In this document: positions 1 through 9,980 of the stretch, piece after piece
Layout: the number at the start of each line of letters is the position of its first letter
Position numbering within the stretch: the stretch's first letter is position 1
Origin: Toxonevra muliebris
Taxonomy: Eukaryota; Arthropoda; Insecta; Diptera; Pallopteridae
DNA: 64,000 nucleotides
Direction of reading: 5' to 3'
Assembly (NCBI GenBank): GCA_963691655.1
Contig: OY829329.1
Span: forward strand, 56,123,408-56,187,407
Notes under the pieces: generated by a model
What the model was told of the DNA's origin: nothing
The model's database searches: none
The model's input: only the letters and a program-made list of their open reading frames with translations
Made by a program: the position numbers and the translations under genes

Positions 1-84
1 AAAAAACTGCCAGACCGCCGTTCGGAATCGGCGTTAAAAAAGCCGTTCAGGCCTGAGTCCAACCTAACCTAACCTAACTTAACC
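1..84 (+). mobile_element. tRNA-derived SINE, 3' fragment with (AACCT) tail
   Basis: This is the distal part of the SINE family found complete at 59975-60287. It shares the GTTCGGAATCGGCGTTAAA block and the GCCGTTCAGGCCT block, followed by CCAACCTAACC repeats. The stretch between the blocks is shortened compared with full copies, and the tRNA-like head lies outside the window or is lost. The pentanucleotide tail is interrupted at 85 by a LINE in the opposite orientation and resumes at 1387. Confidence 0.75.
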
Positions 85-1386
85 TTTTTTTTTTGTACGT
101 TGTCAGGTGGAAATCTTCATAGATACCGCAGAACTACAGTTCTACGGTTATGTCGGGTTCCTACCGACTAAAACCACCTACTTTCTCTCCCCTACCACTC
201 TCCCCGCGGGACTACCAGTATTAATTCGCAGGGCTGGTTCAGCTTTATACTGTTACTCGTTTGTTTTGATTCTGTTGTTTGGATCTAATTGTGTTGTGTC
301 AATAATTGTTTATTGTTCATCACCCATCCTCGTCGTCTTCTGTTCGTCTTCGTTGCGCACGCTCGGCTTTACGTTCCGACACCGTACGATAGGCGGTGGC
401 CATCCTCAGTGCACTGAGCTTATAAATCGAGCGAATGCCCTTCAGATGTGTCTTCTTTGCGTTCGCCCAGATGGGTGCTGCATACAGTATAACGGAGCTG
501 GTCACCATTGAAAGCAACTGACGCCTGCCCTCCCGTGGGCCTCCGATATTCCACATAATGCGCGTTAGCGCGCCGTTTATTCTAGCCGCTTTACCACTGA
601 CGGCTGCTAAGTGCTCCTTAAATGGCATCCTTGTATCGATGAGTACCCCTAAGTACTTTAGGTGTGGCTGTGAGGTGATGCAATGATCCCCAACTGTGAT
701 TACCAGCTCTTCGCGCTGTTTCCTTGTGCTCAATAGCACTACTTCCGTTTTTTGCGCTGCTAACTCCAGTCTTGAGCTATTTAACCATCTTCTCACCCTT
801 GCAATTGCATCGTTGCATCTAGCCAGTGGTAAGTCCAGATGTTTGGCGACTACTACCATAGCTATGTCGTTGGCATATCCGACGAGTGTGGCATCTTCGG
901 GAAGATCAACTTTGAAAATTCCGTCGTACATTGCGTTCCACAATGTGGGACCAAGCACGGAGCCCTGTGGTACACCTCCTGTGACCACGTACTGTTTCAC
1001 GCCGTCGTCCGTGTCATAAAGAAGCACTCTATGTTTGAAGTAATCTGTGATAATTCTCAGCAGGTACTCCGACACGTTGAAACGTTACAACGCACTCATA
1101 ATCTGGGGCCAGCTCGCAGAGTTGAAGGCATTTTTTATGTCCAGCGTCACAACTGCGCAATATTTCTTTTTGCCACTTTTCCAGGTTTTTCCACTAGTGG
1201 CTTCGCGAGCAATGTTCATCACTGTGTGTATAGCGTCAACTGTGGAGCGCGCTTTCCTGAAGACGAACTGGAACTCGGCAAGGCCACCCGGTTTCTCAAG
1301 GAATTCCTGGAGCCTGACGCATATGATACGTTCAAGAATTTTGCCAAGCGTGTCCAACATACAAAGCGGGCGGTATGATGACGGGA
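85..1386 (-). mobile_element. R1-clade-like LINE, 5'-truncated, in an (AACCT)n array
   Basis: A minus-strand non-LTR retrotransposon fragment. Its 3' end is a ten-base poly(A) (plus-strand T run at 85-94) preceded by about 220 bases of 3' UTR. Its 5' end stops abruptly inside the reverse-transcriptase domain at 1386. Both sides are flanked directly by AACCT pentamers, so the element went into a pre-existing array, most simply the tail of the SINE at 1-84. The RT resembles the R1 group, which includes the SART and TRAS elements known to target TTAGG/CCTAA repeats. That assignment is from recalled family patterns, not a search. Confidence 0.7.
320..1379 (-). pseudogene. reverse transcriptase fragment (R1-like LINE ORF2)
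   Basis: Read on the minus strand, the frame opens at the 5' break with SSYRPLCMLDTLGK (RT block 2) and continues through the D-containing block (TLDIKNAFNSASW) and GGVPQGSVLGPTLWN. The catalytic box, normally YADD, reads YAND because the first Asp codon is AAC. An in-frame TAA near 1083-1085 splits the frame. After SALRMATAYRTVSE the sequence jumps to an Arg-rich end (RKAERAQRRRTEDDEDG, then stop), which suggests an internal deletion joining the RT thumb to the extreme ORF2 C-terminus. The copy is inactive: it has no endonuclease, a stop codon and a mutated active site. Confidence 0.8.
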
Positions 1387-1627
1387 CCTAACCTAACTTA
1401 ACCTAACCTAACATAACCTAACCTAACCTAACCTAACCTAACCTAACCTAACCTAACCTAACCTAACCTAACCTAACCTAACCTAACCTAACCTAACCTA
1501 ACCTAACCTAACCTAACCTAACCTAACCTAACCTAACCTAACCTAACCTAACCTAACCTAACCTAACTTAACCTAACCTAACCTAACCTAACCTAACCCA
1601 ACCTAACCTAACCTAACCTAACCCAAC
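1387..1627. repeat. (AACCT)n / TTAGG-type pentanucleotide array
   Basis: About 48 nearly uninterrupted AACCT units with a few variants (AACTT, AACAT, AACCC). The unit equals the arthropod telomere motif TTAGG on the other strand. Higher flies are known to have lost telomerase repeats, and the same pentamer forms the 3' tail of the SINE and of one LINE in this window. An expanded retroposon tail is therefore more likely than telomeric DNA. Confidence 0.9.
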
Positions 1628-2066
1628 CATCAATTAATTAGATTGTATATTCTAAAAAATATATCCCTCAGTTTAAGGGTTGTCGAATAATCATTATTGT
1701 ATTTACAAATATTCCATTCCAAAAAAAAGACGATACTATCTGCTATCCACATCTAATAAAAATGCATTTTATGTTGCCTACTTCTGCTGCAGTAGAGCAT
1801 AATCAGTTGTAATAACAATGACAATGACAACGACAATACTAACAGCATCAAAATTATACTCATCAACAGTAGACAGACAAACAGACAGACAGACATACGG
1901 AGAGACGGAAAGCAAGCAACGATCTTGTTGCCAACAATATGTTGCGCGAGACAATACAAAAACAAAAACAGAAATAGAAAACACCTAAAGTTTGAGTCAA
2001 CTTCAGTTTACGTAGTCATTGGAAATTCGTGGTTTCATTTTCATTTTAAATTTTTTGAATTCACAG
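1628..2066. other. AT-rich non-coding DNA, nothing recognised
   Basis: Contains short runs of CAATGACAACGACAA-type and CAGACAGACAGAC simple sequence but no supported gene, element end or structural RNA. Confidence 0.6.
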
Positions 2067-2246
2067 CAACGGCAGTAGCTGCAGTAGCAACAGCAAACAA
2101 CAATAGCAATAATTTTTATGATAGCAGTGATGGCAGCACAGCCAAACAACATGATGTTGATGCTGATGAAAGTTTACAAATGCGCCTCGTTGCATTTCCG
2201 TGTGGCAATTGTTTTTGCTTTTGCTTTTGCTTGTTTGGATATGCAG
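2067..2246 (+). other. low-complexity stretch with exon-like borders (doubtful)
   Basis: An open plus-strand frame of 180 bases sits between an AG (TTCACAG) and a CAG|GTTAGT donor-like site, both in phase 1. It would encode an Ala/Asn-rich then acidic segment (NNNSNNFYDSSDGS, DVDADESL). The end of the frame comes from a TTTTGC microsatellite (CFCFCFCLF), which is unlike real protein. CAA/CAG-rich tracts are common in fly introns, so chance is the likelier explanation. Confidence 0.15.
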
Positions 2247-3913
2247 GTTAGTGTGTATGTATGGATGTACGTACTTTGTTGTAGTCGTTGTCATTGTTAT
2301 TTTTGTTGTCACTATCATGGCTGGTGCATTACTGATGCTGTTGGAAAATGTTGAAGCGCTAGAAACTGTTTGGTTGACGATGATAATAAAAAGTAGCAGT
2401 AGCAGCAACAACCACATCAATCGCATACAGCAGCAATAAGCAGTTGAATGAGAGAAATTGTACAACATGCTGCTGCTACTTTTTATCATTGTCTGTCATA
2501 CTCATCTTTACATATACACAACAAACATACACACATAGTTGGTGTAATATCTAATTTTTTTTCTTTTCTATTTACCTCATTTTCAGCCATCATAATCATT
2601 GTCATCATCATCATGATGAGGATGATGCACATCAACATCATTATCGTTTTCATCCTCATCGTTCTCATCATCCTTAGTTACAAGAGGAGCATGAAGTATG
2701 CTTCACATATTTCACTCTGGATATCCTGGATTTCTTTTTTTTTTGTATTCTTAGAATATATGCGCTTATATGTTTGAAGACTTGAGTGAATTTGTAGATG
2801 TAGCAATTGCAAAAATGCTGTTGACATCAAATCATTTTGATGTTCGTTTTTGAGGTTCCATAACTTTGCTGCTGTTGGTATCTTTGATGTGTGTTTACTT
2901 TAGGAAGATGTGAGCCGAAAGTAGCACGAAGACCTCATTTATTTAATTATTTCATAGTTTATAAATTTTATTAATAATAATTAAAAAGAACCAGAGCAAA
3001 TAAAGACAAGAAATTTTTTAAAGAGTAGGAAAAAATGAGTACTAGACAGGAACTTCAGTTGCCTCAGGTTCGATTCCCATAATATGGTATATAATAGCAA
3101 CAATATTTAAAAATTTCAAAAGCTTACTAGTTAGGAAGATAAATACTTATATTTCTTAGTTGGTTTAACTCCACAATTCCGCCTAAGATCTGTGACTGTA
3201 TTACATTTTCATTAAGATATTTTCTAAGTTAGAATAGTTCTCAATCTTTCCTTTATGTTAGTTGCAGATAACAGTATACACCTGAAATATATACATATGT
3301 TCCGAATATTCTAGCCTCTGCAAAAGCGAACACAAATAACTAGGTCACATTTCTCTGCGAATATGCACTTCAACTACCAAGCAAAACTGCAATATTTCCA
3401 CAAAAAAAAAGAAAAAAAAAAAAACATTCAATTTTTTTTCCAACCTACTTTCAGTTGTTAACTTCATGCAGCTTTAATGTCTCACCATTTTACTAAATCT
3501 ACTGAGCCGTGTCGCCGCCATTGCCTGTCACAACATCCACAATAAACAAAATTCCTGGTGTACCCTCACCTATTCCACCCCACAACTGGGACTATATCAA
3601 TGGCTAAATGGGAATACTACAATAACAACAACAACAAAACCTCAAATCAAATTGAAATGAAATGCCGTTTGGACCAGGTCGAATCGCGCTGTCAAAACGA
3701 CAGCAGTACACGCATCTGTTGTGATTGAGTGGTGTTACTTATTGCAGGTGTATGTTTATATACATACATGTCCGAATGAATTTGACGGTGAGTGTGATGC
3801 ATTTTTTTACGATACTTGTTGTGTTTGATTTTTTAAATACTATTTTTTAGAAAAAGCACTGATTGTTATGTGTGTTTAGAGTTTGAATTTTTTTTTTTTA
3901 ATCTATTGAATAT
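2247..3913. other. AT-rich non-coding DNA
   Basis: Holds triplet-rich tracts (GATGATGAGGATGATG near 2613-2628) and poly(A)/poly(T) runs. One tRNA B-box-like word (GGTTCGATTCCCAT, 3067-3080) has no A box I could place and is probably an old tRNA-derived scrap. No gene is supported. Confidence 0.6.
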
Positions 3914-4391
3914 CACAGTGCAACACATATCTTCGGGACAAAATCAAACCAATCTCAAACGATAGTATTTGACCTGAGTAACAAAAGCCCCAATCCTGTT
4001 TTGCTCCACTACGTCACAATTTTTTTTTTCACAATGGTTTGAAATTTTGATTTTTTTGGTCAAAAATCGAATCAAACAATGAGAAAAATCATATACAAAA
4101 TTTTGTTTAAGGTGGTTCTTGTCTTGGACGACCTATATTAAAATTTTCCGAGGAATATTTCCTTAGAACATTGTAGTCCTCTAGCTCCCACCAGTATGGG
4201 TCCTTTTGGGCCCATTTATTAAAAACTCTTTAAAAGTTAGGCTTATGGAGAGGTAAAGGATTAAACTATTCCACAAAAATATTTTCCAGAAATTTTCATT
4301 AAGAGTAACCAAAGACAATTGGCCTTTAGAAGTTAAAGGTAACACATAAAAAACGAAATTAAGTGCTAAGAAATTTATTTGTAAGCATAGG
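3914..4391 (+). repeat. left arm of the inverted repeat
   Basis: About 480 bases matching the reverse complement of 8055-8676, including CTCCCACCAGTAT, CCACAAAAATATTTTC and GTTAAAGGTAACAC. The arm was cut at its inner side by the mariner at 4392. The first bases after the mariner (TTGCAAAGTGCG at 6017) resume the alignment briefly. Confidence 0.75.
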
Positions 4392-4800
4392 TATACCACC
4401 TCGATCAAAAAATTCCCGGAATAACCACCGTCTGGCGCTCCCATTATTCCGATTTGAGTTCCATTTTTGTTGTTAAGTTCCATCTGTTGTTGATGTTCCC
4501 TCTAAATCTTAGCATCATAGCTTGACATTAGCAAAAGTTACGTAGCCAAGAGTACATCTATCTCTATGTGTGTTGACGATTTTTTACAATTCTATTAAAT
4601 TGTATTAAATTTTGCGTAAAAAAGGGATTTAATGGTGCGCGAACGTTGGAAATGTTGAAAAAGTGTTTCGGCAACGATTCTCTAAAGAAAACGGTCGTTT
4701 ACCAGTGGCACGAGCGGTTCAAAAGTGGTCGTGAGTCAATCGAAGATGATGAACGCAGTGGCAGACCATCGACATCGAAAACCGACGAAAACGTTGATAA

Positions 4801-5154
4801 GGTTAGGTTAGGTTGGAGTGGCAGCTTTCTGCTTGAAAGCACACTTAAGCACATTTAGGCTCATTGTGATACCACAGTACGGCGCGACTCCCCCATTTAC
4901 GGATTGGAGAACCATGAGGATTCCATAATGAATCTGGCTATGTCCTTAATATTTACGGATAGACTAGTGAAGAAAGGTGAGCCCAGGAGTTTTAGTCTCC
5001 TCCTGGTCAGGGATGGGCATTCGCACATGAAATGGAGGACTGTTTCTTCCTCCTCCTCAGAGCCGCAGTCCCGACAGAAGTCATTGAATGGCAGTCCTAG
5101 TCTTGCAGCATGTCTCCCCATTATGCAGTGTCCCGTGAGCACCGAAGTCGTAAA
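4801..5154 (-). mobile_element. LINE 3' end inserted in mariner, with (AACCT) tail
   Basis: A 354-base 5'-truncated insertion flanked by a 10-base target-site duplication (ACGTTGATAA at 4791-4800, ACGTTCATAA at 5155-5164, one mismatch). Read on the minus strand it holds an ORF2 C-terminus, a stop, then a 3' UTR with TGTGGTATCACAATGAGCC and GCCACTCCAACCTAA before the pentanucleotide tail. This 3' end is shared with the SINE family elsewhere in the window. Confidence 0.8.
4897..5142 (-). pseudogene. LINE ORF2 C-terminal zinc-finger-like segment
   Basis: Eighty-one residues with the pattern usual after the RT or RNase H domain of arthropod LINEs. LTGHCIMGRHAARLGL is followed by a Cys/His cluster (CRDCGSEEEEETVLHFMCECP). 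The frame ends at a natural-looking stop followed by the 3' UTR, so this is the true end of the protein. The catalytic domains are missing through 5' truncation. Confidence 0.75.
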
Positions 5155-6189
5155 ACGTTCATAAAGTAAAAGAAATTTTAGTCAATAACCACAAATTAAC
5201 CATCAGAGAGATAGCGAAAGACTTGAACATAGCCTATTGATCCGTCCAAGACATTTTGGTTAATGATTTTGGTTTCCGTCGTGTAGCTGCAAAGTTGGAG
5301 CCAAAAGACCTCAATTTCATGCAAAAAATAGACCGTGTTGACGTCGCAAAAGACAAGATTTGCGAGGCTGAATCCGATCCCACATTCATCAAAAGGATCA
5401 TTATTGGAGACGTAGGTTTATGAGTACGACACGCAATCCAGACATCAGGCAAGTGAATGGCGTTCATCACGCCGTTTTCAGTCAAAAAAGAAGGCAATGT
5501 TCACGGTTTTCATGGATTACAACGGTGTAGTGCATCATGAATTTTTGCCAGAAGGCCAGACAGCAAACAAAGAGTATTATTTGGGCGTTATGAGGCGTTT
5601 GCGTGAAGCAATTCGCCGAAAGAGACCAGAATTGTGGACAGAAAACTCGTGGATTTTGCAACATGATAACGCACCGTCGCACAGTGCCATCATTATTCGT
5701 AATTTTTTGACGAAAAATGCAACAAATACCATCCAACAGCCGCCGAATTCACCTGACTTGGCTCTCTGTGACTTCTTTCTGTTCAATCGAGTTAAAAAAC
5801 CATTACGGGGAACGCGTTTCAGCAGCCGAGAGGAAGTAATGGAAAAATAGCAGGAAGCACTGATGCACATACCGAAAACCGAATATAAAAAACGTTTCGA
5901 GGATTGGATCAAGCGTTGGCATAAGGCATAAGAAGGGGACAGTATAGATTTAGATGAATAAACTTGAATTCTGAATTTTCTGAATAAATTCCGGGAACTT
6001 TTTGATCAAGGTAGTATTGCAAAGTGCGATATTATGTATGATCAACGATATCCTTACTAATAGAGTTTTCAAAAATATCAATAAATTTTGTTATATCTGC
6101 GGCAATTTCACGCTATCCCATCGCAGGTAAAGTTGTTTCAGCACTGAACTAATATTGGCGTATGAAAAATACTATGACCAGAAATTCCT

Positions 6190-7596
6190 GAAATGAGGGT
6201 CAATGGCATACCAGATGCTCGACCGATTAAACAGCGTCCTCATCTTCACAGCCTTTGCATATATCATTGGTCGATAGCCGCCATTTGCATAACATTATAC
6301 CCACAGCGCAGTGACCGGTGATAACACCCGACACCATGTGCACAGCATGTTTATCAAGGCGCAAAATACTTTTCGTCTTTTTAATGTTTATTCGTGGCCA
6401 CAGGGTACGTGCTACCCTGCAACCTAAGTTGGCCATGCTCTGTTTGTGGATTCAGTTATCCTATTGTCCCTGCTATAACACAAAACGGTGGTAGTAGCGT
6501 GTTGATTGCGTCACTGGCAGGCATTGATGACCATGCTCGGGCAAGTTCGTTCGCCATGTCGTTCCCTTTAATATTGCTATGTCCGGGAACCCAACGTAAA
6601 CTTACCCCACAGTGTCTTATGCTGCTCAAAACGTTACGACAATCTTGTACTACCTTTGATTTTATGACAGTAGATCCAATAGCTTTCAAGGCAGCTTGAC
6701 TATCCACACAGATTACAGCTTCCTTAAGGAAGGTGCTTTCATGATGGCAAAAACCTCCGATTGGAAAACGCTACAGTAATCCGGTAGTCTATATGACCTT
6801 CGGATTTGTTGCGTTTCACAAAAAAATTCCCGCCCCAGTTCCTCCATCTGCCTTTGATCCGTCAGTAAAGTAGACTGTTGAAAGGTCTTCAACATCAGGC
6901 TGTAGCCAGCTGTCTCTGGAGGGATAGTCGATCGGAATTTTCCAATTGAAATCACTGCGTGTTACCAGATAATCAGTTGCCTTACCTATAAGGCTGTGCG
7001 TGGTATCACCTATCATTAAGTTGCCCAGTATACTGGAGTGTTCGCAGTTGGCTGATGTCAGCTGGTTAGACTCTCTCAACCTGAGAATAGTCATTGCTGC
7101 ATAAGCTTTTACAAACATGTCTTGAGGGGGAAAGTGTAGAATCATCTCCTGGGCCATTCGTGGAGCTCTTCTTACAGCTCCTGTAATGCCTAGAATGGCG
7201 AGTCTTTGCACCTTCTCTAGTTTGCATCGGTTGCTCTTTTTGGCCATTGCCGGCCACCATACTAGAGAACAGTAGGTGATGATTGGCCTGATTATCGCCA
7301 TATACATCCAATGGATTATATATGGCTTTAAACCCAATCTCTTCCCGAAGGTCCTCTTACAAGCATACAGAGCATTAAGCCTTCCTCTCATTCTTTCTTC
7401 TGTGTTACGCTTCCACGAGAGCATTGAGTCCAGAATTATGCCTAAGTATTTGGCCTCTTTTGATAGGTTTAGAGTGCACCCTTCCATTTTAGGAAGTATG
7501 ATCTGCTGAATTTTCCTTTTTTTGGTGAACAGGACTAGTTCAGTCTTCGCAGGATTAACTCCAAGACCTTTGCGCCATGCCCACCTTGCTTGCTAA
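6190..7596 (-). pseudogene. LOA/I-type LINE: RT C-terminus plus RNase H
   Basis: Minus-strand fragment that begins inside the RT (LGVNPAKTELVLFTKKRK, 7594 downward) and runs through EAKYLGIILDSMLSWK and the thumb (RPIITYCSLVWWPAM). It reaches an RNase H domain with the expected acidic residues: YFTDGSKADGGTGAG, FQSEVFAI, DSQAALKA and WVPGHSNIKGNDMANELAR. It ends with VSGVITGHCAVG and a Cys-rich tail (CKGCEDEDAV). Frameshifts separate the parts near 6815 and 6707, and a stop follows EDEDAV. RT plus RNase H is typical of the LOA and I clades; the choice between them is inference. No clear target-site duplication or tail was found. Confidence 0.75.
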
Positions 7597-7660
7597 TATA
7601 CTTATGTATAATTATAACTTCGAATTTAAATAATACGGTATACGGAATGCAGAAAAAAAC

Positions 7661-8008
7661 ATGAATAATTTTCAATATCAAAGTGTTCCCAGTGCTCAAG
7701 TTTCACTGCCGCACTCTGATGACATTCCTCTAAGTTGCTCCAGCTCAGATACATTTTCAACTTAAAGTATGCCTATTTTCCCTGAAATGGAAATGCATTT
7801 TTTGTAAGACCCCGGCCCGTCAGATATTAATTCCTCTGTTCTGATTACACAGGAAAAATTGAGCTTAATTGTTGCTATACTACAGTTGACACAGCGAAAA
7901 TCAGAGAAGCTCGCTTTATTTTTAAAAGCGCACAATTTGTTGACACCAAACACTAAACTTACCGTATATCGCAAGCGTCAAGCGGATTTAGATTTAGTGG
8001 GCCGGTGA
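7661..8008 (+). pseudogene. decayed ORF of the long-inverted-repeat element
   Basis: One plus-strand frame starts with ATG at 7661 (MNNFQYQSVPSAQVSLPHSD) and, despite two stops (near 7766 and 7805), continues in phase to 8006. The second half, DINSSVLITQEKLSLIVAIL followed by RKSEKLALFLKAHNLL and TKLTVYRKRQADL, is strongly protein-like. I recall proteins from arthropod mobile elements with a K.SELLASRL..NLL...R.R pattern, but I cannot name the family. Its place just inside the right arm suggests it is the element's own gene, cut off by the inverted arm. Confidence 0.45.
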
Positions 8009-8054
8009 TTACCACAGCGTTACAATATTATTAAATGATTCTCTGTTGCTAAAA

Positions 8055-8676
8055 GTTTCTACGTTCTACACTTACAGCACATTTTACAATCATGATTACA
8101 AATAAATTTTTTAACACTTAATTTCGTTTTTTTACGTGTTACCTTTAACTCTTAGAGGCTACTTGTCATCGGCGAAAATATTTTTGTGGAAGGTTTTAAC
8201 TCTTGTCCTCCCCTTGAGCTTAGCTTTTAAGGAGTTTTTAAGAAAAAAGCCCAAAATGACCAATACTGGTGGGAGTTAGAGGGTTAATTTCTAAGGAAAT
8301 ATTTTTTGGAAAATTTTAGTATAGCTTACCCAAGACAATAACCACATTAAATAAAATTTTACACATGGTTTTTCTCATTATTTGATTCGATTTTTGCCCA
8401 AAAAATCAAAATTTCAAACCTTTTAAAAAAAAAAATTGTGACGTAGTGGAGCAAAAAGACAAGAACCACATTAAATAAAATTTTACACGTGGTTTTTCTC
8501 ATTATTTGATTCGATTTTTGCCCAAAAAATCAAAATTTCAAACCTTTGAAAAAAAAATTTGTGACGTAGTGGAGCAAAAAAGGATTAGAGCTTCTGTTAC
8601 TGAGGTCAAACACTATCGTTTGAGATTTGAGTTTGGTTTTGTCCCAAGACATTGACCCTCAAATTGTTGCATAGTG
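8055..8676 (-). repeat. right arm of the inverted repeat, with internal duplication
   Basis: Inverted copy of 3914-4391. It is longer because a 124-base unit is repeated twice in tandem (8334-8457 and 8458-8581). Each unit carries CCACATTAAATAAAATTTTA and ends with GTGACGTAGTGGAGCAAAAA. The left arm has this unit once. Confidence 0.75.
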
Positions 8677-9639
8677 TATTAATGCTACGATATCCATCTA
8701 TTGTAGTAGGATAAAACTTAATTCAAGAATCAGAATATGAATTGATTCTATAATTTTTAAATTATAATCATCATTAATTCCTGAATTTCCCATTGAAGCT
8801 TCGATTAAAATTTGAAAAAATTTATTTTTTAAAAATTCATTTAATTTGTCGATTTTTTCCATCACATATTGAATTTTGACTAGCAGGTCTTCTTCTTGTC
8901 CGTTTTGAGTTTAGAATCTTCCGCTTTCTTAGCGAAATTTTTACCTTAAGCCTCATCAGTACTGGGTCGATTTTGATTCTGATTTTTAGCATGCGCCCAA
9001 TTGCATTACCCTATATCTACACCAATTCCATTCATGATGTGCAACACTAATTTATTCCAAACAAAAGCCCGATGAGCAGGAATGACGCACTTTCGAATAA
9101 GATTTAGAACATTCTCAAAACCTTAAAAAACATGATTATCCAAAAAAAAATATTTTTTGAGTAAATTTTTGAGCAAAAATTTAGCAGAAGAAAAAGTTTT
9201 CCGCCGGTGGTGAAACCGAGAAATTATAGTCAAAATAGAATCCAGGCACCAACTTATTCACACCCATCCTGGCATAGGTGGATTGCCGTCAGCACTCACC
9301 GGGCACTGCACAAAAGGCTAGACTCTGAGAGGCAGACACATTTCAAAAAAAGTTGCGAAAACTTTGAGGAGAAAAAGACTCTCTAGAGAATTTTTTCCTA
9401 AACTATCTCACCAAGATTTCCAGTATTTTCAATTCTTGGATCTGAGAGCGTAGTACTAAATAAATAATTATAATATAAGTTAAGAGTTCAGCAATTTTTA
9501 TGTGTGGCATTAACCAGTCATTATTTAACTCTTTCACAGCCATATGCATCCCACCTGAACTTTTTACACAAGTCACATTTTCATTTTTTATTCCTAGTAA
9601 ATATCAGAAGCTAGTTAAATCAGGTTAGTTTGAACCATA
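8677..9639. other. AT-rich non-coding DNA
   Basis: No gene, tail or element end was recognised. A less AT-rich patch at 9240-9320 (CACCCATCCTGGCATAGG) may be an old insertion but gave no protein match by eye. Confidence 0.5.
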
Positions 9640-9980
9640 TTTCAGTCTTATTTTAGGATTGGCTTAGGTTAAAATTTTGGCCTAAAAATTTGTTCAAAAT
9701 TAGGTCTGAATTTTTTCATGAATTTTAGTCTGAATTCGGGCTGAATATTGGACAAGATTCGGTCTGAATTTTGATTTAGGTTTTTCTTTGAATTTGGTTA
9801 GAGTTTTGGTCTGATTATAACATGATTTAAGTTCCCTTTCTAGTCTGCTTTTAACCTGAGTTTTTGTTCGAATATTTGAGTGAATCTTGATCAAATTTCT
9901 AAATTGATTTTCGTTATATGGTAGGTCTAAGTTTTGGTCTAATTTTTGTCCAGCTTTTGGTTCAGCTTTTGATATTTCTC
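9640..9980 (-). repeat. degenerate minisatellite, AATTCAGACC-type words
   Basis: Words such as GGTCTGAATTTTG, AGTCTGAATTCGG and GGTCTGATT recur every 12-25 bases. On the minus strand this is the same AAAATTCAGACC vocabulary that fills 29570-30790. The copies are too diverged to give a fixed period by eye. Confidence 0.6.

Larger units (their letters stand above)
4640..5961 (+). pseudogene. mariner transposase, DD34D, broken
   Basis: The transposase cuts and pastes the element at TA sites, using three acidic residues. The N-terminal helix-turn-helix part is visible (KKTVVYQWHERFKSG, DDERSGRPSTSKTDE). It is then interrupted by the LINE insertion and resumes at about 5165. The first Asp survives in IIIGD, but a 5-base deletion right after it, relative to copy 2, removes the ETW motif and shifts the frame. 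The second Asp is in HDNAPSH and the third in NSPDLALCDFFLF, exactly 34 residues apart. Stops occur at AY*SVQD (near 5240) and EVMEK* (5848-5850), and the C-terminus is shortened. The subfamily is unresolved. Confidence 0.85.
4392..6018 (+). mobile_element. mariner element (copy 1), TA-flanked
   Basis: The terminal inverted repeats are TACCACCTCGATCAAAAAAT at the left and, on the other strand of the right end, TACTACCTTGATCAAAAAGT. Both continue into TCCCGGAAT, with TA at each junction. The element is the same family as the copy at 48328-49592. It inserted into the left arm of the 3914-8676 element and later received a LINE at 4801-5154. Confidence 0.85.
3914..8676 (+). mobile_element. long-inverted-repeat DNA element, interrupted by mariner and LINE
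   Basis: The two ends are inverted copies. The left end starts CACAGTGCAACA, and the right end read on the other strand starts CACTATGCAACA. Each continues with AAACGATAGT, TTTGACCT, AGTAACA and GCTCCACTACGTCACAA in the same order. A TA dinucleotide lies at or next to each end, which would fit TA insertion. The space between the arms holds a mariner (4392-6018), a LINE fragment (6190-7596) and a decayed reading frame (7661-8008). Without those insertions the element would be about 1.75 kb. I cannot name the superfamily. Confidence 0.6.

Noticed and set aside
1387..1627. Telomeric TTAGG array marking a chromosome end
   Set aside because: Higher flies are known to lack telomerase repeats, the DNA continues normally on the right, and the same pentamer is the tail of retroposons in this window.
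2067..2246. Internal exon between AG and CAG|GTTAGT
   Set aside because: Not fully excluded, but the frame ends in microsatellite-derived CFCFCFC and CAA/CAG tracts are common in fly non-coding DNA; reported only at low confidence.
3914..3925. CACAGTG heptamer as a RAG/Transib-type end
   Set aside because: CACAGTG and CACTATG do match that pattern, but no spacer/nonamer or 5-base GC-rich target duplication is visible, and the related MITE R fits a TA target instead.
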